This document shows positions 38,645 through 48,179 of a stretch of 55,877 bases of DNA, in pieces. The stretch spans positions 1-55,877 of the forward strand of contig NZ_JAUSCC010000127.1 of the NCBI RefSeq assembly GCF_030651745.1, given 5' to 3'. Position 1 is the first letter of the stretch. Each line of letters starts with the position of its first letter. The position numbers were made by a program, and so were the translations under genes. The DNA comes from Methylophaga sp. Lineage in GTDB: Bacteria > Pseudomonadota > Gammaproteobacteria > Nitrosococcales > Methylophagaceae. The notes under the pieces were generated by a model that had not been told where the DNA came from, ran no database searches, and was given only the letters and a program-made list of their open reading frames with translations.

Positions 38645-39964
38645 TTAAGACGGATCAGCTAATCGCATGATGCGGCCAATGTAAATACTTTGAGAGATAC
38701 CTCTGGCGGCCAGGAAAATAATTAAAGCTGCCCAAAGTCCATGATTGCCATAAGGCTGCAGCAGATAAAAAGCCGGTAGATAACAACAGAATGCTGCAAA
38801 CAGCATGGTATTACGCATTTCCCGACTGCGGGTCGCTCCGACAAACAGACCATCCAGTAAATATGACCAGACGGCAATCAGCGGCGCGATAATCACCCAG
38901 ACAAGATACATGCTGGCAAACTCGATCACCGCATCAATACCGGTTAACAGTCGAATAATCCATTGACCGAACAATAGATAGCCCAGCGAAAACAGTATTG
39001 CCATCAATATTGACCAGAACGCTGTCAAAATAAGTGCTCTTTTCAACATGGCCGGTGATTTACGGCCTATAGCTTTACCAGTCAATGCCTCTGTCGCATT
39101 GGCAAACCCATCCAAAACAAAGGCCATGAAGGTTATAAAGTTCAGCAATACGCTGTTGGCAGCCAATACGGTATCGCCCTGACGTGCTCCCTGGGTGGTG
39201 AACAGCGCAAAGCAACTGATCAATAAAAAAGTTCTGATCATCACATTGCCATGCACATGTAAGCCATGGCGACTTTGTTGCAGTACCTTTTTAGTCAGCG
39301 ATAACCGAATACCGGCTTTATTCAGCCCATAATGTCTGAGTAAAAGCAGTCCGACCAGCAAGCCAGTGTATTCAGCAATAACCGATGCCAATGCAACACC
39401 ATCAACATCCATGCCCAAGCCCATGACAAACAAGGCATCCAGCACAATGTTGGTAATGTTAATCACCAGCACCATCAACAAAGCGGCTTTTGATGCTTCG
39501 CGACCGATAAGCCAGCCTAAAATGGCATAGTTAATTAATGTCGCTGGGGCGCTCCAGATACGGATGTCAAAATACACGGCGGCAAAATATTCGACATCAT
39601 CGCTGCTGCTAACCAGATGCAAAGCCAAATCGCGAATGGGGACTTGTATCAGCAGTAAGATCAGAGCAATCATCAAAGCCAGCCAGATGGACTGCATTAA
39701 TACAGCCTGCATTTTTGCACTACTATTTTCGCCGTAGGCCTGTGAAGTCAGACCGGTGGTGGCCATTCTAAGAAAACCAAAACCCCAGAAAACAAAGGTA
39801 AAAATCATACTGCCAATCGCCACGGCACCCAGATAATGGGCTGCACTGAGGTGACCAACCATGGCGGTATCTACCATGCCCAGCAGCGGGGTAGAGATAT
39901 TGGCAATGATCATTGGGCCGGCAATATGCCAAACTTGGCGGTGGGTTACAGTGTGATTCGACAA
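38645..39964 (-). CDS. MATE-family efflux transporter (DinF-like)
   Basis: A 439-residue protein with twelve hydrophobic segments. The N-terminus IAGPMIIANISTPLLGMVDTAMVGHL is the MATE signature, repeated in weaker form in the second half (NSVLLNFITFMAFVLDGFANATEALTGKAIG), typical of the DinF branch. It should export organic cations or drugs using a Na+ or H+ gradient; substrates are not predictable. It is transcribed alone, divergent from the TauE gene. Confidence 0.9.
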   Translation of the reverse strand: MSNHTVTHRQVWHIAGPMIIANISTPLLGMVDTAMVGHLSAAHYLGAVAIGSMIFTFVFWGFGFLRMATTGLTSQAYGENSSAKMQAVLMQSIWLALMIALILLLIQVPIRDLALHLVSSSDDVEYFAAVYFDIRIWSAPATLINYAILGWLIGREASKAALLMVLVINITNIVLDALFVMGLGMDVDGVALASVIAEYTGLLVGLLLLRHYGLNKAGIRLSLTKKVLQQSRHGLHVHGNVMIRTFLLISCFALFTTQGARQGDTVLAANSVLLNFITFMAFVLDGFANATEALTGKAIGRKSPAMLKRALILTAFWSILMAILFSLGYLLFGQWIIRLLTGIDAVIEFASMYLVWVIIAPLIAVWSYLLDGLFVGATRSREMRNTMLFAAFCCYLPAFYLLQPYGNHGLWAALIIFLAARGISQSIYIGRIMRLADPS

Positions 39965-40068
39965 TTTAATATCCGTTAAAAGACCCGTTTAGTGTAGTCG
40001 GGTTAGGCTTTAAACAATCTTCAGCTTGGAAAGCAGCATGATTTTAGCGAAAAAAAGCAGCATAACCC

Positions 40069-40878
40069 ATGAATGTGAAGCCAATGTGGATTGAATGGCT
40101 GAGTTATGCCGCTGCTGGCATGGTGGCAGGTACCCTTGCCGGGCTTTTTGGTATTGGTGGCGGACTAGTCATTGTTCCTGTGTTGGTCTGGTTGTTCAGC
40201 AAACAGGGTTTGCCCAATGAATATCTGATTCATATAGCGGTGGCGACTTCGTTGATGACGATTATCGTGACCTCGATGTCGTCGATATTTGCTCACTGGC
40301 GGATGGGTAATATCTCACCACTGGCAGTGCGCAGATTAGTACCTGGACTGATTATTGGCGGATTTAGCGGTGCATTACTGGCTAGTGTTATCAGTGGCGA
40401 AAAGTTGCAAACATTCTTTGCCATATTTGCTTTGCTCATGGCGATACGCATCTGGTTGCCAAATTCAAAAGCATCCTATCCCGTATTATTGAATAGGCTG
40501 CCTGCAACGGTTTGTGGTTTATTCAGTGGCATTATCAGTGCCTTGGTAGGTATTGGCGGCGGAACATTAATTGTCCCTTATCTGCTGATGGCTCGTCTCA
40601 GTATTCAACAGGCGATTGGTTCTGCAGCGTGCAGTGGTTTGCCTATTGCCATTGCAGGGGTTATCGGTTTTATCGTGTTTGCTCCCGATGAACTAAACCA
40701 ACAAGCAGGATGGCAAACAGGATTTGTGCATTGGCAGGCATTTATCGGCATTATTATCACCAGCATATTTTTTGCCCAAATCGGAGCAAGAATCGCCAAA
40801 AAAATACCTTCACATTGGCTGCGTCGTATGTTTTCTTTGTTGCTGATTAGTGTGGCCGTGTATTTTTTCAGTCGATAG
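40069..40878 (+). CDS. TauE/SafE-family sulfite or organic-anion permease
   Basis: A 269-residue membrane protein with the two internal repeats of the TauE/SafE family, each opened by a glycine-rich loop: GLFGIGGGLVIVPVL (about 25-39) and ALVGIGGGTLIVPYLL in the second half. Eight or nine helices are apparent. Family members move sulfite, sulfoacetate or other small anions; no sulfur genes are adjacent to narrow this. No strong ribosome site precedes the ATG. Confidence 0.88.
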   Translation: MNVKPMWIEWLSYAAAGMVAGTLAGLFGIGGGLVIVPVLVWLFSKQGLPNEYLIHIAVATSLMTIIVTSMSSIFAHWRMGNISPLAVRRLVPGLIIGGFSGALLASVISGEKLQTFFAIFALLMAIRIWLPNSKASYPVLLNRLPATVCGLFSGIISALVGIGGGTLIVPYLLMARLSIQQAIGSAACSGLPIAIAGVIGFIVFAPDELNQQAGWQTGFVHWQAFIGIIITSIFFAQIGARIAKKIPSHWLRRMFSLLLISVAVYFFSR

Positions 40879-40895
40879 TAAAAGTGACTTCAGCT

Positions 40896-40923
40896 TTGAT
40901 GGCGGCGTGGTTTCTTTTATAAT
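40896..40923 (+). promoter_or_regulatory. sigma70-type promoter for ppa
   Basis: TTGATG (40896-40901) and consensus TATAAT (40918-40923) are spaced by 16 bp. They lie about 50 bp before the ppa start codon. Confidence 0.65.
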
Positions 40924-40971
40924 TGCCGGGTTTCGTTTCTATCCTAATCATTATATTGGAGCAATCGCTTT

Positions 40972-41499
40972 ATGAACCTCGACCGAGTCGGCCCTGGCAG
41001 CAACCTGCCTGAAGATATCAATGTCATCATCGAAATTCCCGCAAACGCTAATCCGGTCAAATATGAAGTTGATAAAGCAACCGGTGCGCTGTTTGTTGAT
41101 CGTTTTATGAACACGGCCATGTTCTATCCAGCCAACTATGGCTATGTACCGAATACTTTGTCTGATGATGGAGATCCGGTTGATGTATTGGTCATCACGC
41201 CATTCCCATTGATTAATGGTTGTGTGGTTGCATGCCGTCCGGTTGGTATGTTGAAAATGACCGATGAAAAGGGCGAAGACGCCAAAGTCGTTGCTGTTCC
41301 ACACGACAAAATGTATGACCATGTTAAAGATATCAACGATGTACCTGAATTTTTGCTGAATCAGATTGCGCATTTCTTTGAACATTACAAAGACCTGGAA
41401 AAAAACAAATGGGTCAAAATTGAAGGTTGGGCAGGAATTGATGCCGCTAAACAGGAAATTCTCGACAGTGTTACACGTTACCAAAATGATGCGAAATAA
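40972..41499 (+). CDS. ppa: inorganic pyrophosphatase (family I)
   Basis: Ppa hydrolyses pyrophosphate and so pulls biosynthetic reactions forward. The 175-residue protein carries the metal-binding DDGDPVD at 65-71, the substrate residues in [15 protein letters not shown] (21-35), YGYVPNT, and the KKW-like [10 protein letters not shown] near the C-terminus. TTGGAG lies just ahead of the start. It has its own promoter and a following hairpin. Confidence 0.97.
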   Translation: MNLDRVGPGSNLPEDINVIIEIPANANPVKYEVDKATGALFVDRFMNTAMFYPANYGYVPNTLSDDGDPVDVLVITPFPLINGCVVACRPVGMLKMTDEKGEDAKVVAVPHDKMYDHVKDINDVPEFLLNQIAHFFEHYKDLEKNKWVKIEGWAGIDAAKQEILDSVTRYQNDAK

Positions 41500-41536
41500 C
41501 GATTATTGAATCAATTGATCAACCTGTTTTTGCATG

Positions 41537-41567
41537 CGGCGAGCTGACGTAAGTCAGTTCGCCGTTT
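41537..41567 (+). terminator. hairpin terminator after ppa
   Basis: CGGCGAGCTGAC pairs with GTCAGTTCGCCG (one G-U) around GTAA, followed by a short, interrupted T stretch. The stem is very stable but the T run is weak. Confidence 0.6.
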
Positions 41568-41591
41568 GTCATTTTACGATTGGGAAAAAAC

Positions 41592-42422
41592 ATGACACAG
41601 ATAATTGTTCAGGGTCCTCAATTAACTCGGGAACTGGCTGTTGAAATTGCTGAAAAATTAGCCGGTGAATGCCATTGGCAGAATCGTTATGCATTGATTG
41701 AAAATACCCAGCATGCCGATTTGACGATGTTACGGCAGCAGTATCCGGTAGATATTAATGTGTTGCCGGCAGAGTTTGTTGCCGAGGATTGCCGGCTGAT
41801 CGTGATGGATATGGATTCCACCCTGATCAATATCGAATGCATAGATGAAATTGCTGACTTTATGTCGATAAAGCCACAAGTAGCAGCGATTACTGAAGCT
41901 GCCATGCGAGGCGAAATTGATTTCGAAACCTCGCTCAAACAACGGGTAGCGTTGTTAAAAGGTTTGCCTGTAGAAATGCTGGATAGAGTTTATAACGAAC
42001 GGCTGATGCTCAATCCTGGTGCAGAGCTGATGTTAAAAACGGTGCAACAGGCTGGAATTAAAACAGCGTTGGTATCGGGTGGTTTCACTTTTTTTACCGA
42101 TAAGCTTAAAAAACGGCTGAATCTCGACTTTACTCAGGCTAATGTATTGTCTGAGGCAAACGGATACCTTACTGGTGAAATAACCGGTGCTATATGTGGC
42201 GCACAAGCCAAAGCCGATTTTTTATTGGCACGTTGCGATGAACTTGGCATTAGTCCTCAGCAAGCGATTGCTATGGGTGATGGTGCAAATGACTTGTTAA
42301 TGATGGCCTGTGCAGGATTGAGTGTCGCTTATCATGCCAAACCCAAAGTGCAGGAAGCGGCAGATACCGCATTAAATTTCTGTGGTCTTGACGGAGTGTT
42401 GGGGCTATTGCAACAAGCTTAA
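41592..42422 (+). CDS. serB: phosphoserine phosphatase SerB
   Basis: SerB removes phosphate from phosphoserine in the last step of serine synthesis. The 276-residue protein has an N-terminal ACT-like region and a HAD domain with D73 and D75 in VMDMDSTLIN, the cap residues in ECIDEIADFM, SGGFTFFTD, and GDGANDLLMM for metal binding. The ATG at 41592 with GGGA ahead is preferred to the in-frame TTG at 41580. Confidence 0.96.
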   Translation: MTQIIVQGPQLTRELAVEIAEKLAGECHWQNRYALIENTQHADLTMLRQQYPVDINVLPAEFVAEDCRLIVMDMDSTLINIECIDEIADFMSIKPQVAAITEAAMRGEIDFETSLKQRVALLKGLPVEMLDRVYNERLMLNPGAELMLKTVQQAGIKTALVSGGFTFFTDKLKKRLNLDFTQANVLSEANGYLTGEITGAICGAQAKADFLLARCDELGISPQQAIAMGDGANDLLMMACAGLSVAYHAKPKVQEAADTALNFCGLDGVLGLLQQA

Positions 42423-42494
42423 TCAAAAGCGTAATCTTGAATTAACTGCAGATGCCCCCATCTGCTAAAACTAACCAATGAAGAGGTAACAACG

Positions 42495-42806
42495 ATGGAT
42501 ATTATGGAGCGTATTAAACAGGCTATTGAATCAAACCCGGTAATCCTGTTTATGAAAGGAACCCCCGAGTTTCCACAATGTGGATTTTCCAGTCGCTCAT
42601 CGCAAGCACTGACTGCCTGTGGCGCAGAATTTGCTTATGTCAATGTACTGGCTGACCCGGAAGTACGTGAAAATCTTCACCGTTATGCTGACTGGCCAAC
42701 CTTTCCACAACTATATATCAACGGTGAATTAGTCGGTGGATGTGACATTATTATGGAACTGTACGAGAACGGCGAGCTCAAACAAATGGTCGAAGCAGCG
42801 AGTTGA
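42495..42806 (+). CDS. grxD: monothiol glutaredoxin GrxD
   Basis: A 103-residue monothiol glutaredoxin that carries or delivers [2Fe-2S] clusters. CGFS is at 29-32 in [14 protein letters not shown]; the glutathione-binding [20 protein letters not shown] is intact. GAGG lies eight bases before the ATG. It is followed closely by clpS. Confidence 0.96.
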   Translation: MDIMERIKQAIESNPVILFMKGTPEFPQCGFSSRSSQALTACGAEFAYVNVLADPEVRENLHRYADWPTFPQLYINGELVGGCDIIMELYENGELKQMVEAAS

Positions 42807-42814
42807 TTTTTGCC

Positions 42815-43141
42815 ATGGCAAACAAACGTGATCAAGATTGGCAGGCCGAGCACGATTTTGCGGTTGCGCCATCTAAACCTGAATTAAAACAGCCACCCAA
42901 ATATCGGGTGATCATGATGAATGATGACTACACGCCAATGGATTTTGTGGTGGAAGTGTTGGAAACCTTGTTCGATATGGGGCGTGAACGTGCCACACGA
43001 ACCATGTTACAAGTGCACACAGAAGGACAGGCCTTATGCGGTATCTTTACATTCGAGATTGCTGAGGCCAAAGTGGAACAAGTGAACAGTTATGCCCAAA
43101 GACATGGGCATCCTTTACAGTGCACCATGGAACAGGATTGA
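42815..43141 (+). CDS. clpS: ClpA adaptor ClpS
   Basis: ClpS delivers proteins with destabilising N-terminal residues to ClpAP. The 108-residue product has the substrate-pocket motif [14 protein letters not shown] (about 36-49) and the helix with [19 protein letters not shown]. The ATG at 42815 is preferred over the in-frame TTG at 42803, which overlaps the grxD stop. clpA follows after 32 bp, the usual arrangement. Confidence 0.96.
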   Translation: MANKRDQDWQAEHDFAVAPSKPELKQPPKYRVIMMNDDYTPMDFVVEVLETLFDMGRERATRTMLQVHTEGQALCGIFTFEIAEAKVEQVNSYAQRHGHPLQCTMEQD

Positions 43142-43173
43142 GATGGCTGCAACGACAATAGGCGGATAGCAAT

Positions 43174-45423
43174 ATGCTGAGTAAAGAACTTGAACACACG
43201 CTGAGTCAGGCATTCAACTATGCTCGACAAAGATCCCATGAATTTCTGACTGTTGAACATTTATTGTTAGCCCTGTTGGAAAATGGACAGGCGCTGGCGG
43301 TGCTCAAGGCCTGTGAGGTGGATATCAACGCCTTGCGTCAGGACCTGACCGATTTTCTCGCTGATAACCTGCCAACCTTGGCTGAAGACAGTGATCGTGA
43401 AACTCAGCCAACTCTGGCTTTCCAACGGATTCTGCAACGGGCAGTAATGCACGTACAATCTTCTGGTGGCGAAGAAGTGACCGGAGCCAACGTGCTGGTT
43501 TCAATTTTCTCCGAGCAGCAATCTCAAGCGGTTTATTTATTGCAGAAGCAGGATGTCAGTCGACTCGATGTGGTCAATGCCATCAGTCATGGCAGCATTG
43601 AGAACCTGGCCGAAGAAACTAAAAGTGAAAAGATTGAAGTTGAAGACGGCAATTCAGAAAGTAAAAGCCCGTTGGCGTTATACGCTACAAACCTTAATGC
43701 TGAAGCCAAATTGGGTCGTATTGATCCGTTAATCGGCCGTGCCAATGAGATTGAACGGACTTTGCAGGTGTTATGCCGCCGCCGTAAAAACAATCCATTA
43801 TTTGTCGGTGAAGCTGGTGTCGGTAAAACTGCATTGGCGGAAGGTCTTGCCAAACGTATTGTCGATGGTGAAGTACCTGAAGTGCTGGAACACTCGGTTG
43901 TTTATTCTTTGGATATGGGCGCACTGGTCGCCGGAACCAAATATCGTGGTGATTTTGAAAAACGACTGAAAGGTCTGCTGCGTGAAATTAAACAGCAGGA
44001 ACATGCCATTCTGTTTATTGATGAAATCCATACCATGATTGGTGCTGGCAGTGCCGGCAACAGTGCAATGGATGCAGCCAACTTGCTGAAACCTTTATTA
44101 GCTAATGGTGAGTTGAAGTGCATTGGCTCTACCACTTATCAGGAATATCGCAATATTTTTGAACATGACCGTGCTTTGGCACGTCGTTTTCAGAAAATTG
44201 ATGTGCCTGAACCATCAGTGGCTGAAACCATTGAAATTCTTAAAGGCCTCAAACCAGGTTTAGAGCTGCATCACAATGTGCGTTATTCAAATGCAGCTAT
44301 TGAACAGGCTGCAGAACTGGCTGCCCGTCATATCAATGACCGTTATTTGCCGGACAAAGCGATTGATGTATTGGATGAAGTTGGTGCCGCGCAACGTATT
44401 TTGCCAAAGTCCAAACGCAAAAAAATGATTGGTGTCAGTGATGTACAACAGATCGTCGCCAAGATTGCCCGCATTCCTGCCAAAACGGTCAGTAATGCCG
44501 ATAAAGACAATCTGCGTAATCTTGAGCCAAATCTGAAACACGTTATTTTCGGTCAGGATGATGCGATTTCGGCATTAAGCTCAGCCATTAAAATGGCTCG
44601 TTCCGGTTTAGGACATCCTGAAAAACCAACCGGTGCGTTCCTGTTTGCCGGACCAACTGGGGTGGGTAAAACGGAAGTCACCCGTCAGTTAGCGCATATT
44701 CTTGGCGTTGAACTGATTCGCTTTGATATGTCTGAATATATGGAACCGCATACGGTGTCTCGCCTGATTGGTGCGCCTCCTGGTTATGTGGGTTTTGATC
44801 AGGGCGGATTGTTGACCGACGCGATTATCAAACAACCACATGCGGTATTGCTGTTGGACGAGATTGAAAAAGCCCATCCTGATGTGTTTAACCTGTTATT
44901 GCAGGTCATGGATCACGGAACCTTAACGGATAATAACGGCCGTAAAGCCGATTTCCGCCATGTGGTATTGGTGATGACCAGTAATGCCGGTGCTCAGGAA
45001 ATGGGGCGTAGTTCGATTGGCTTTACTAAGCAGGAACATCATATGGATGGTACGGAAGCATTAAAACGTGCTTTCTCGCCAGAGTTCCGTAATCGTCTGG
45101 ATGGCATTATTCAATTCAAACCACTCACCAAAGAAGCGATTCTGCGGGTTGCAGATAAAGCGGTGCTTGAACTGGAGATGTTATTGCAGGATAAAAACGT
45201 CACCATTGAAATTGATAATGATGCGCGTGAATGGCTGGCGGAGCATGGCTACGATGTACAGATGGGAGCCAGACCAATGGCACGACTGGTACAGGAAAAA
45301 ATCAAACGTCCGTTGGCTGATGAGTTATTGTTTGGTCAGTTAAGCGACGGTGGTCATGTGCGAGTTATTCTGAAAAATGATGAGCTGGTGTTGGATATTG
45401 TCAAAGAAACAGCATCTGTCTAA
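43174..45423 (+). CDS. clpA: ATP-dependent Clp protease ATPase subunit ClpA
   Basis: ClpA is the AAA+ unfoldase that feeds ClpP. The 749-residue protein has the N-terminal ClpS-binding repeat domain, then two AAA+ modules with Walker A motifs GEAGVGKT (212-219) and GPTGVGKT (493-500). It lacks the long middle domain of ClpB. The ClpP-docking loop reads IGF at 615-617, where E. coli ClpA has IGL. A terminator follows within 15 bp. Confidence 0.97.
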   Translation: MLSKELEHTLSQAFNYARQRSHEFLTVEHLLLALLENGQALAVLKACEVDINALRQDLTDFLADNLPTLAEDSDRETQPTLAFQRILQRAVMHVQSSGGEEVTGANVLVSIFSEQQSQAVYLLQKQDVSRLDVVNAISHGSIENLAEETKSEKIEVEDGNSESKSPLALYATNLNAEAKLGRIDPLIGRANEIERTLQVLCRRRKNNPLFVGEAGVGKTALAEGLAKRIVDGEVPEVLEHSVVYSLDMGALVAGTKYRGDFEKRLKGLLREIKQQEHAILFIDEIHTMIGAGSAGNSAMDAANLLKPLLANGELKCIGSTTYQEYRNIFEHDRALARRFQKIDVPEPSVAETIEILKGLKPGLELHHNVRYSNAAIEQAAELAARHINDRYLPDKAIDVLDEVGAAQRILPKSKRKKMIGVSDVQQIVAKIARIPAKTVSNADKDNLRNLEPNLKHVIFGQDDAISALSSAIKMARSGLGHPEKPTGAFLFAGPTGVGKTEVTRQLAHILGVELIRFDMSEYMEPHTVSRLIGAPPGYVGFDQGGLLTDAIIKQPHAVLLLDEIEKAHPDVFNLLLQVMDHGTLTDNNGRKADFRHVVLVMTSNAGAQEMGRSSIGFTKQEHHMDGTEALKRAFSPEFRNRLDGIIQFKPLTKEAILRVADKAVLELEMLLQDKNVTIEIDNDAREWLAEHGYDVQMGARPMARLVQEKIKRPLADELLFGQLSDGGHVRVILKNDELVLDIVKETASV

Positions 45424-45436
45424 AACCACGATGAAG

Positions 45437-45465
45437 CCCAGTAGTTACGGCTACCGGGTTTTTTT
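45437..45465 (+). terminator. rho-independent terminator after clpA
   Basis: CCCAGTAG pairs with CTACCGGG (one A-C mismatch) around six bases and is followed by seven T residues. Confidence 0.85.
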
Positions 45466-45515
45466 ATGCCTGAATTTTGAGAATCCCGGAAATTTGGTGA
45501 ATTAAATCATGCAAG

Positions 45516-45713
45516 TTATTCACTTGTTTCACAAATTCTTCACATCTACATATAACATATGTCGCTAACTAACTGATTCTGTTTGCTCTATTGGTAACTC
45601 GTTGAAATTTAACGAATAAAACGATCTGATTGTTTTTTAACCATTTTGAGCAGAGTCCTTAAATATGAACAGCTTAGCGACTAACTCCAAAGTTAAACAC
45701 AGAGTTATCCACA
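45516..45713. promoter_or_regulatory. AT-rich gap with DnaA-box-like sites
   Basis: The 310-bp gap between the clpA terminator and cobO is AT-rich and has no plausible gene. It contains a consensus DnaA box TTATCCACA (45705-45713), a one-mismatch box TTAAACACA twelve bases before it (45693-45701), and TTATTCACT (45516-45524). Neither dnaA, dnaN nor mnmG lies nearby, so this is not obviously oriC; it may be a DnaA-binding or titration site, or chance in AT-rich DNA. No convincing terminator for the cob operon was found here. Confidence 0.4.
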
Positions 45714-45779
45714 GAAATTGTGAGTAACTTTACCGTTTGATGACACAGCAAAATCCACGCCAAAACCACTGTAAATGCT

Positions 45780-46388
45780 TCAGAGTTCAATACCTTTCTG
45801 AGCGCGAATACCATCGCGAAACGCATGTTTAACATCGTCAATCCGGCTGACGGTATCTGAGGCTTCGATCACGCTATCGGGTGCGCCGCGACCGGTGATA
45901 ATGACGTGCTGCATCGCGGGACGTGCAGCGATATCGGCCAGCACTTTGTCGGCATCGAGATATTTCATTTTCAGGACAATATTCAGTTCATCCAGCAGAA
46001 TTACGTTAATACTATCGTCCTGTAACATGGTTTTCACGATCTCCCAGCCGGCTTCAGCAGAGGCTTTGTCCTGCTCCAGATTCTGGGTGTCCCAGGTAAA
46101 ACCATCACCGACTACGTGATAACTAACCTGCTCTGGAAAGCGACGATAAAAGGCTTCTTCACCGGTACTCATTGCACCTTTGATAAATTGCACAATGCCA
46201 GTCTTCATATCATGGCCTAATGCCCGGGCAATCATGCCAAAACCGGATGAGCTTTTGCCTTTGCCGTTACCAGTTATACACAACAACAGGCCTTTATCTC
46301 TGGTGGCTTTCTGAATTTTCTGATCGACGACTTCTTTATGGCGCTGCATGCGATCTTTATGGCGTTGGCTTTTCTCTGAATCAGTCAT
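45780..46388 (-). CDS. cobO: cob(I)yrinic acid a,c-diamide adenosyltransferase CobO/BtuR
   Basis: CobO attaches the 5'-deoxyadenosyl group to the cobalt of corrinoids. The 202-residue protein has the P-loop-like GNGKGKSSS at 40-48, GDGFTWDTQN and the acidic LLDELNIVLK, all typical of the CobA/CobO/PduO-unrelated type. The ATG at 46388 follows AGGA by five bases; an in-frame ATG at 46409 lies inside the end of cobS. It is the last gene of the cobalamin operon, 7 bp after cobS. Confidence 0.95.
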   Translation of the reverse strand: MTDSEKSQRHKDRMQRHKEVVDQKIQKATRDKGLLLCITGNGKGKSSSGFGMIARALGHDMKTGIVQFIKGAMSTGEEAFYRRFPEQVSYHVVGDGFTWDTQNLEQDKASAEAGWEIVKTMLQDDSINVILLDELNIVLKMKYLDADKVLADIAARPAMQHVIITGRGAPDSVIEASDTVSRIDDVKHAFRDGIRAQKGIEL

Positions 46389-46395
46389 AACTTTC

Positions 46396-47121
46396 CTAAA
46401 ATAAAACAAAAAATATCAGCAAGACGGTTTCCAGCAGTTCAACCATTGCACCTGCGGTATCGCCGGTAAAACCGTTTAAACGTCGCTCCATCATATAACG
46501 CAGCAGTAAAAACACGGCCAAGGCAAACAGCAGGGCGTATAAGCCAATGCTAAAGAATGCTATCAGGCTCACTGCCAGTAATAGCCTTCGGGTATACGTT
46601 GCCGACTGTTGTTGTTTGAGAATACTGCCAAGACCCTGCGGGCGCACATAATCAGTAGTCAAAAACAATAATGGCAGAGCTGTGCGAGCCAGTATCACAG
46701 ACCAGATTAATGCCGCCCAGTTCTGCTGCGTGAGTAAAACAGTCAACATGACAAATTTCAGCAGCAACACCAACACAAGGGTGGCAACGGCAATCGGGCC
46801 TGCTGCCGGATCTTTCATAATGCTTAAGGTTCTGGATTTATTACCAATGCCGCCCAGCCAGGCATCAGCACTGTCAGCCAAGCCATCTAGGTGTAAGGCT
46901 CCAGTGATGGTTACCCAGACTGCTAATACCAGAATGGCAGTGACCATAGGCGATTGAGAGCTAAGGCTCCATGCCAAAATGCTTAAAACAATACCGATCA
47001 GCAAGCCAACCACTGGATAAAATAGTAGTGAGCGTCCAATATCTTGCTCTGAAAATGTATCCTGCAATCTGACCGGCACAATAGTCAGAAACTGAATGGC
47101 TATCAGCAGCGGTGTCCACAT
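46396..47121 (-). CDS. cobS: adenosylcobinamide-GDP ribazoletransferase CobS
   Basis: CobS joins adenosylcobinamide-GDP and alpha-ribazole to make cobalamin at the inner membrane. The 241-residue, multi-helix protein has GALHLDGLADSADAW and the C-terminal NGFTGDTAGAMVE, both family signatures. It overlaps the cobT stop by one base. Confidence 0.96.
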   Translation of the reverse strand: MWTPLLIAIQFLTIVPVRLQDTFSEQDIGRSLLFYPVVGLLIGIVLSILAWSLSSQSPMVTAILVLAVWVTITGALHLDGLADSADAWLGGIGNKSRTLSIMKDPAAGPIAVATLVLVLLLKFVMLTVLLTQQNWAALIWSVILARTALPLLFLTTDYVRPQGLGSILKQQQSATYTRRLLLAVSLIAFFSIGLYALLFALAVFLLLRYMMERRLNGFTGDTAGAMVELLETVLLIFFVLF

Positions 47122-48179
47122 CAGCTGATCGCTCCGGCAATCGCGGCTTCTTCAAAAGTGGCCATTTGATTGTGCAGAGCACAGGCCATTCTTAATAACG
47201 GCACCACCACCGCTGCGCCACTGGCCTCGCCAAGCCGCATTTGAAAGTTCAGCAAGGGTTGTGCTTCAAGTGCTTTTAAGACTACGCCATGGCCTGGTTC
47301 GGCGCTATGATGACTGAACAGAAACCACGCCTGGCTTCCCGGACAAATCCGTTCTGCACATAAAGCGGCGACGCTACTGATAAATCCATCAATAATCACC
47401 GGCAAACCTAATTTGGCACAGTGCAGATAGCTGCCCACCATTGCAGCAATTTCAAAACCGCCCAGATAACGCAATATGCTTAAGGGCGAATCCAAATGGT
47501 CTTTATGTAATAACAAGGCTTCGCTGATGATTTTGGCTTTATGTGAAACACCTTCAGCATTTAAACCTGTTCCGGGGCCGGCTAATTGTTCTGCGGGTAG
47601 ATTCAATAATGCACAGGCCATAGCACTGGCTGCCGTGGTATTACCAATGCCCATATCACCGGCGATATAAAGCTGCGTGCCGTTCTGCAGACAGCATTCC
47701 ACATTATGTTGGCCAATAAGCAAGGCTTGTTCGCATTCGGCCTCACTCATTGCAGCTTGCTGATGAAAATTGGCCGTGCCATTGGCAATGCGTTGATCCT
47801 GCACGCCTTTGATTGCTTCCAACTCGGTAACAGTGCCGACATTGATCACATCAAGTGACGCTGTTAACTGCTTGGCCAATACGCTGATAGCTGCGCCACC
47901 GGAGGCAAAGTTACGAATCATCGCGGACGTTACCGATTGTGGATAGGCCGAAATATTTTCTGCCATCACACCATGATCAGCGGCATAAACGGTGATATGT
48001 ACATGATCGGCTTGTGGTGGCGTGCCTTGCATGGCTGCAAGCTGCACAGCCAAATGTTCAAGTTGACCTAATGAGCCCGCCGGTTTGGTCAGCTGGCTTT
48101 GGCGAGTTAACGCTGCATCTGCAGCATTTTGGTCAATCGTTTTGGCAGGTAATGTTAACCATTGGGTGAAGTCGATCAT
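47121..48179 (-). CDS. cobT: nicotinate-nucleotide--dimethylbenzimidazole phosphoribosyltransferase CobT
   Basis: CobT activates the lower-ligand base to alpha-ribazole phosphate. The 352-residue protein has the GSLGQLEHLAVQLAAMQ start, HVTVYAADHGV-like HITVYAADHGVM, AGDMGIGNTTAASA and the catalytic glutamate in RLGEASGAAVV. Its start directly abuts the cobU stop. Together with BluB it makes and activates dimethylbenzimidazole. Confidence 0.96.
   Translation of the reverse strand: MIDFTQWLTLPAKTIDQNAADAALTRQSQLTKPAGSLGQLEHLAVQLAAMQGTPPQADHVHITVYAADHGVMAENISAYPQSVTSAMIRNFASGGAAISVLAKQLTASLDVINVGTVTELEAIKGVQDQRIANGTANFHQQAAMSEAECEQALLIGQHNVECCLQNGTQLYIAGDMGIGNTTAASAMACALLNLPAEQLAGPGTGLNAEGVSHKAKIISEALLLHKDHLDSPLSILRYLGGFEIAAMVGSYLHCAKLGLPVIIDGFISSVAALCAERICPGSQAWFLFSHHSAEPGHGVVLKALEAQPLLNFQMRLGEASGAAVVVPLLRMACALHNQMATFEEAAIAGAIS

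Noticed and set aside
40951..41484. 177-codon minus-strand frame
   Set aside because: It is a shadow of ppa, which has intact active-site motifs and a promoter on the plus strand.
45516..45713. Chromosomal origin of replication
   Set aside because: Only one perfect DnaA box, and none of the usual neighbours (dnaA, dnaN, mnmG, rnpA) is in the window.
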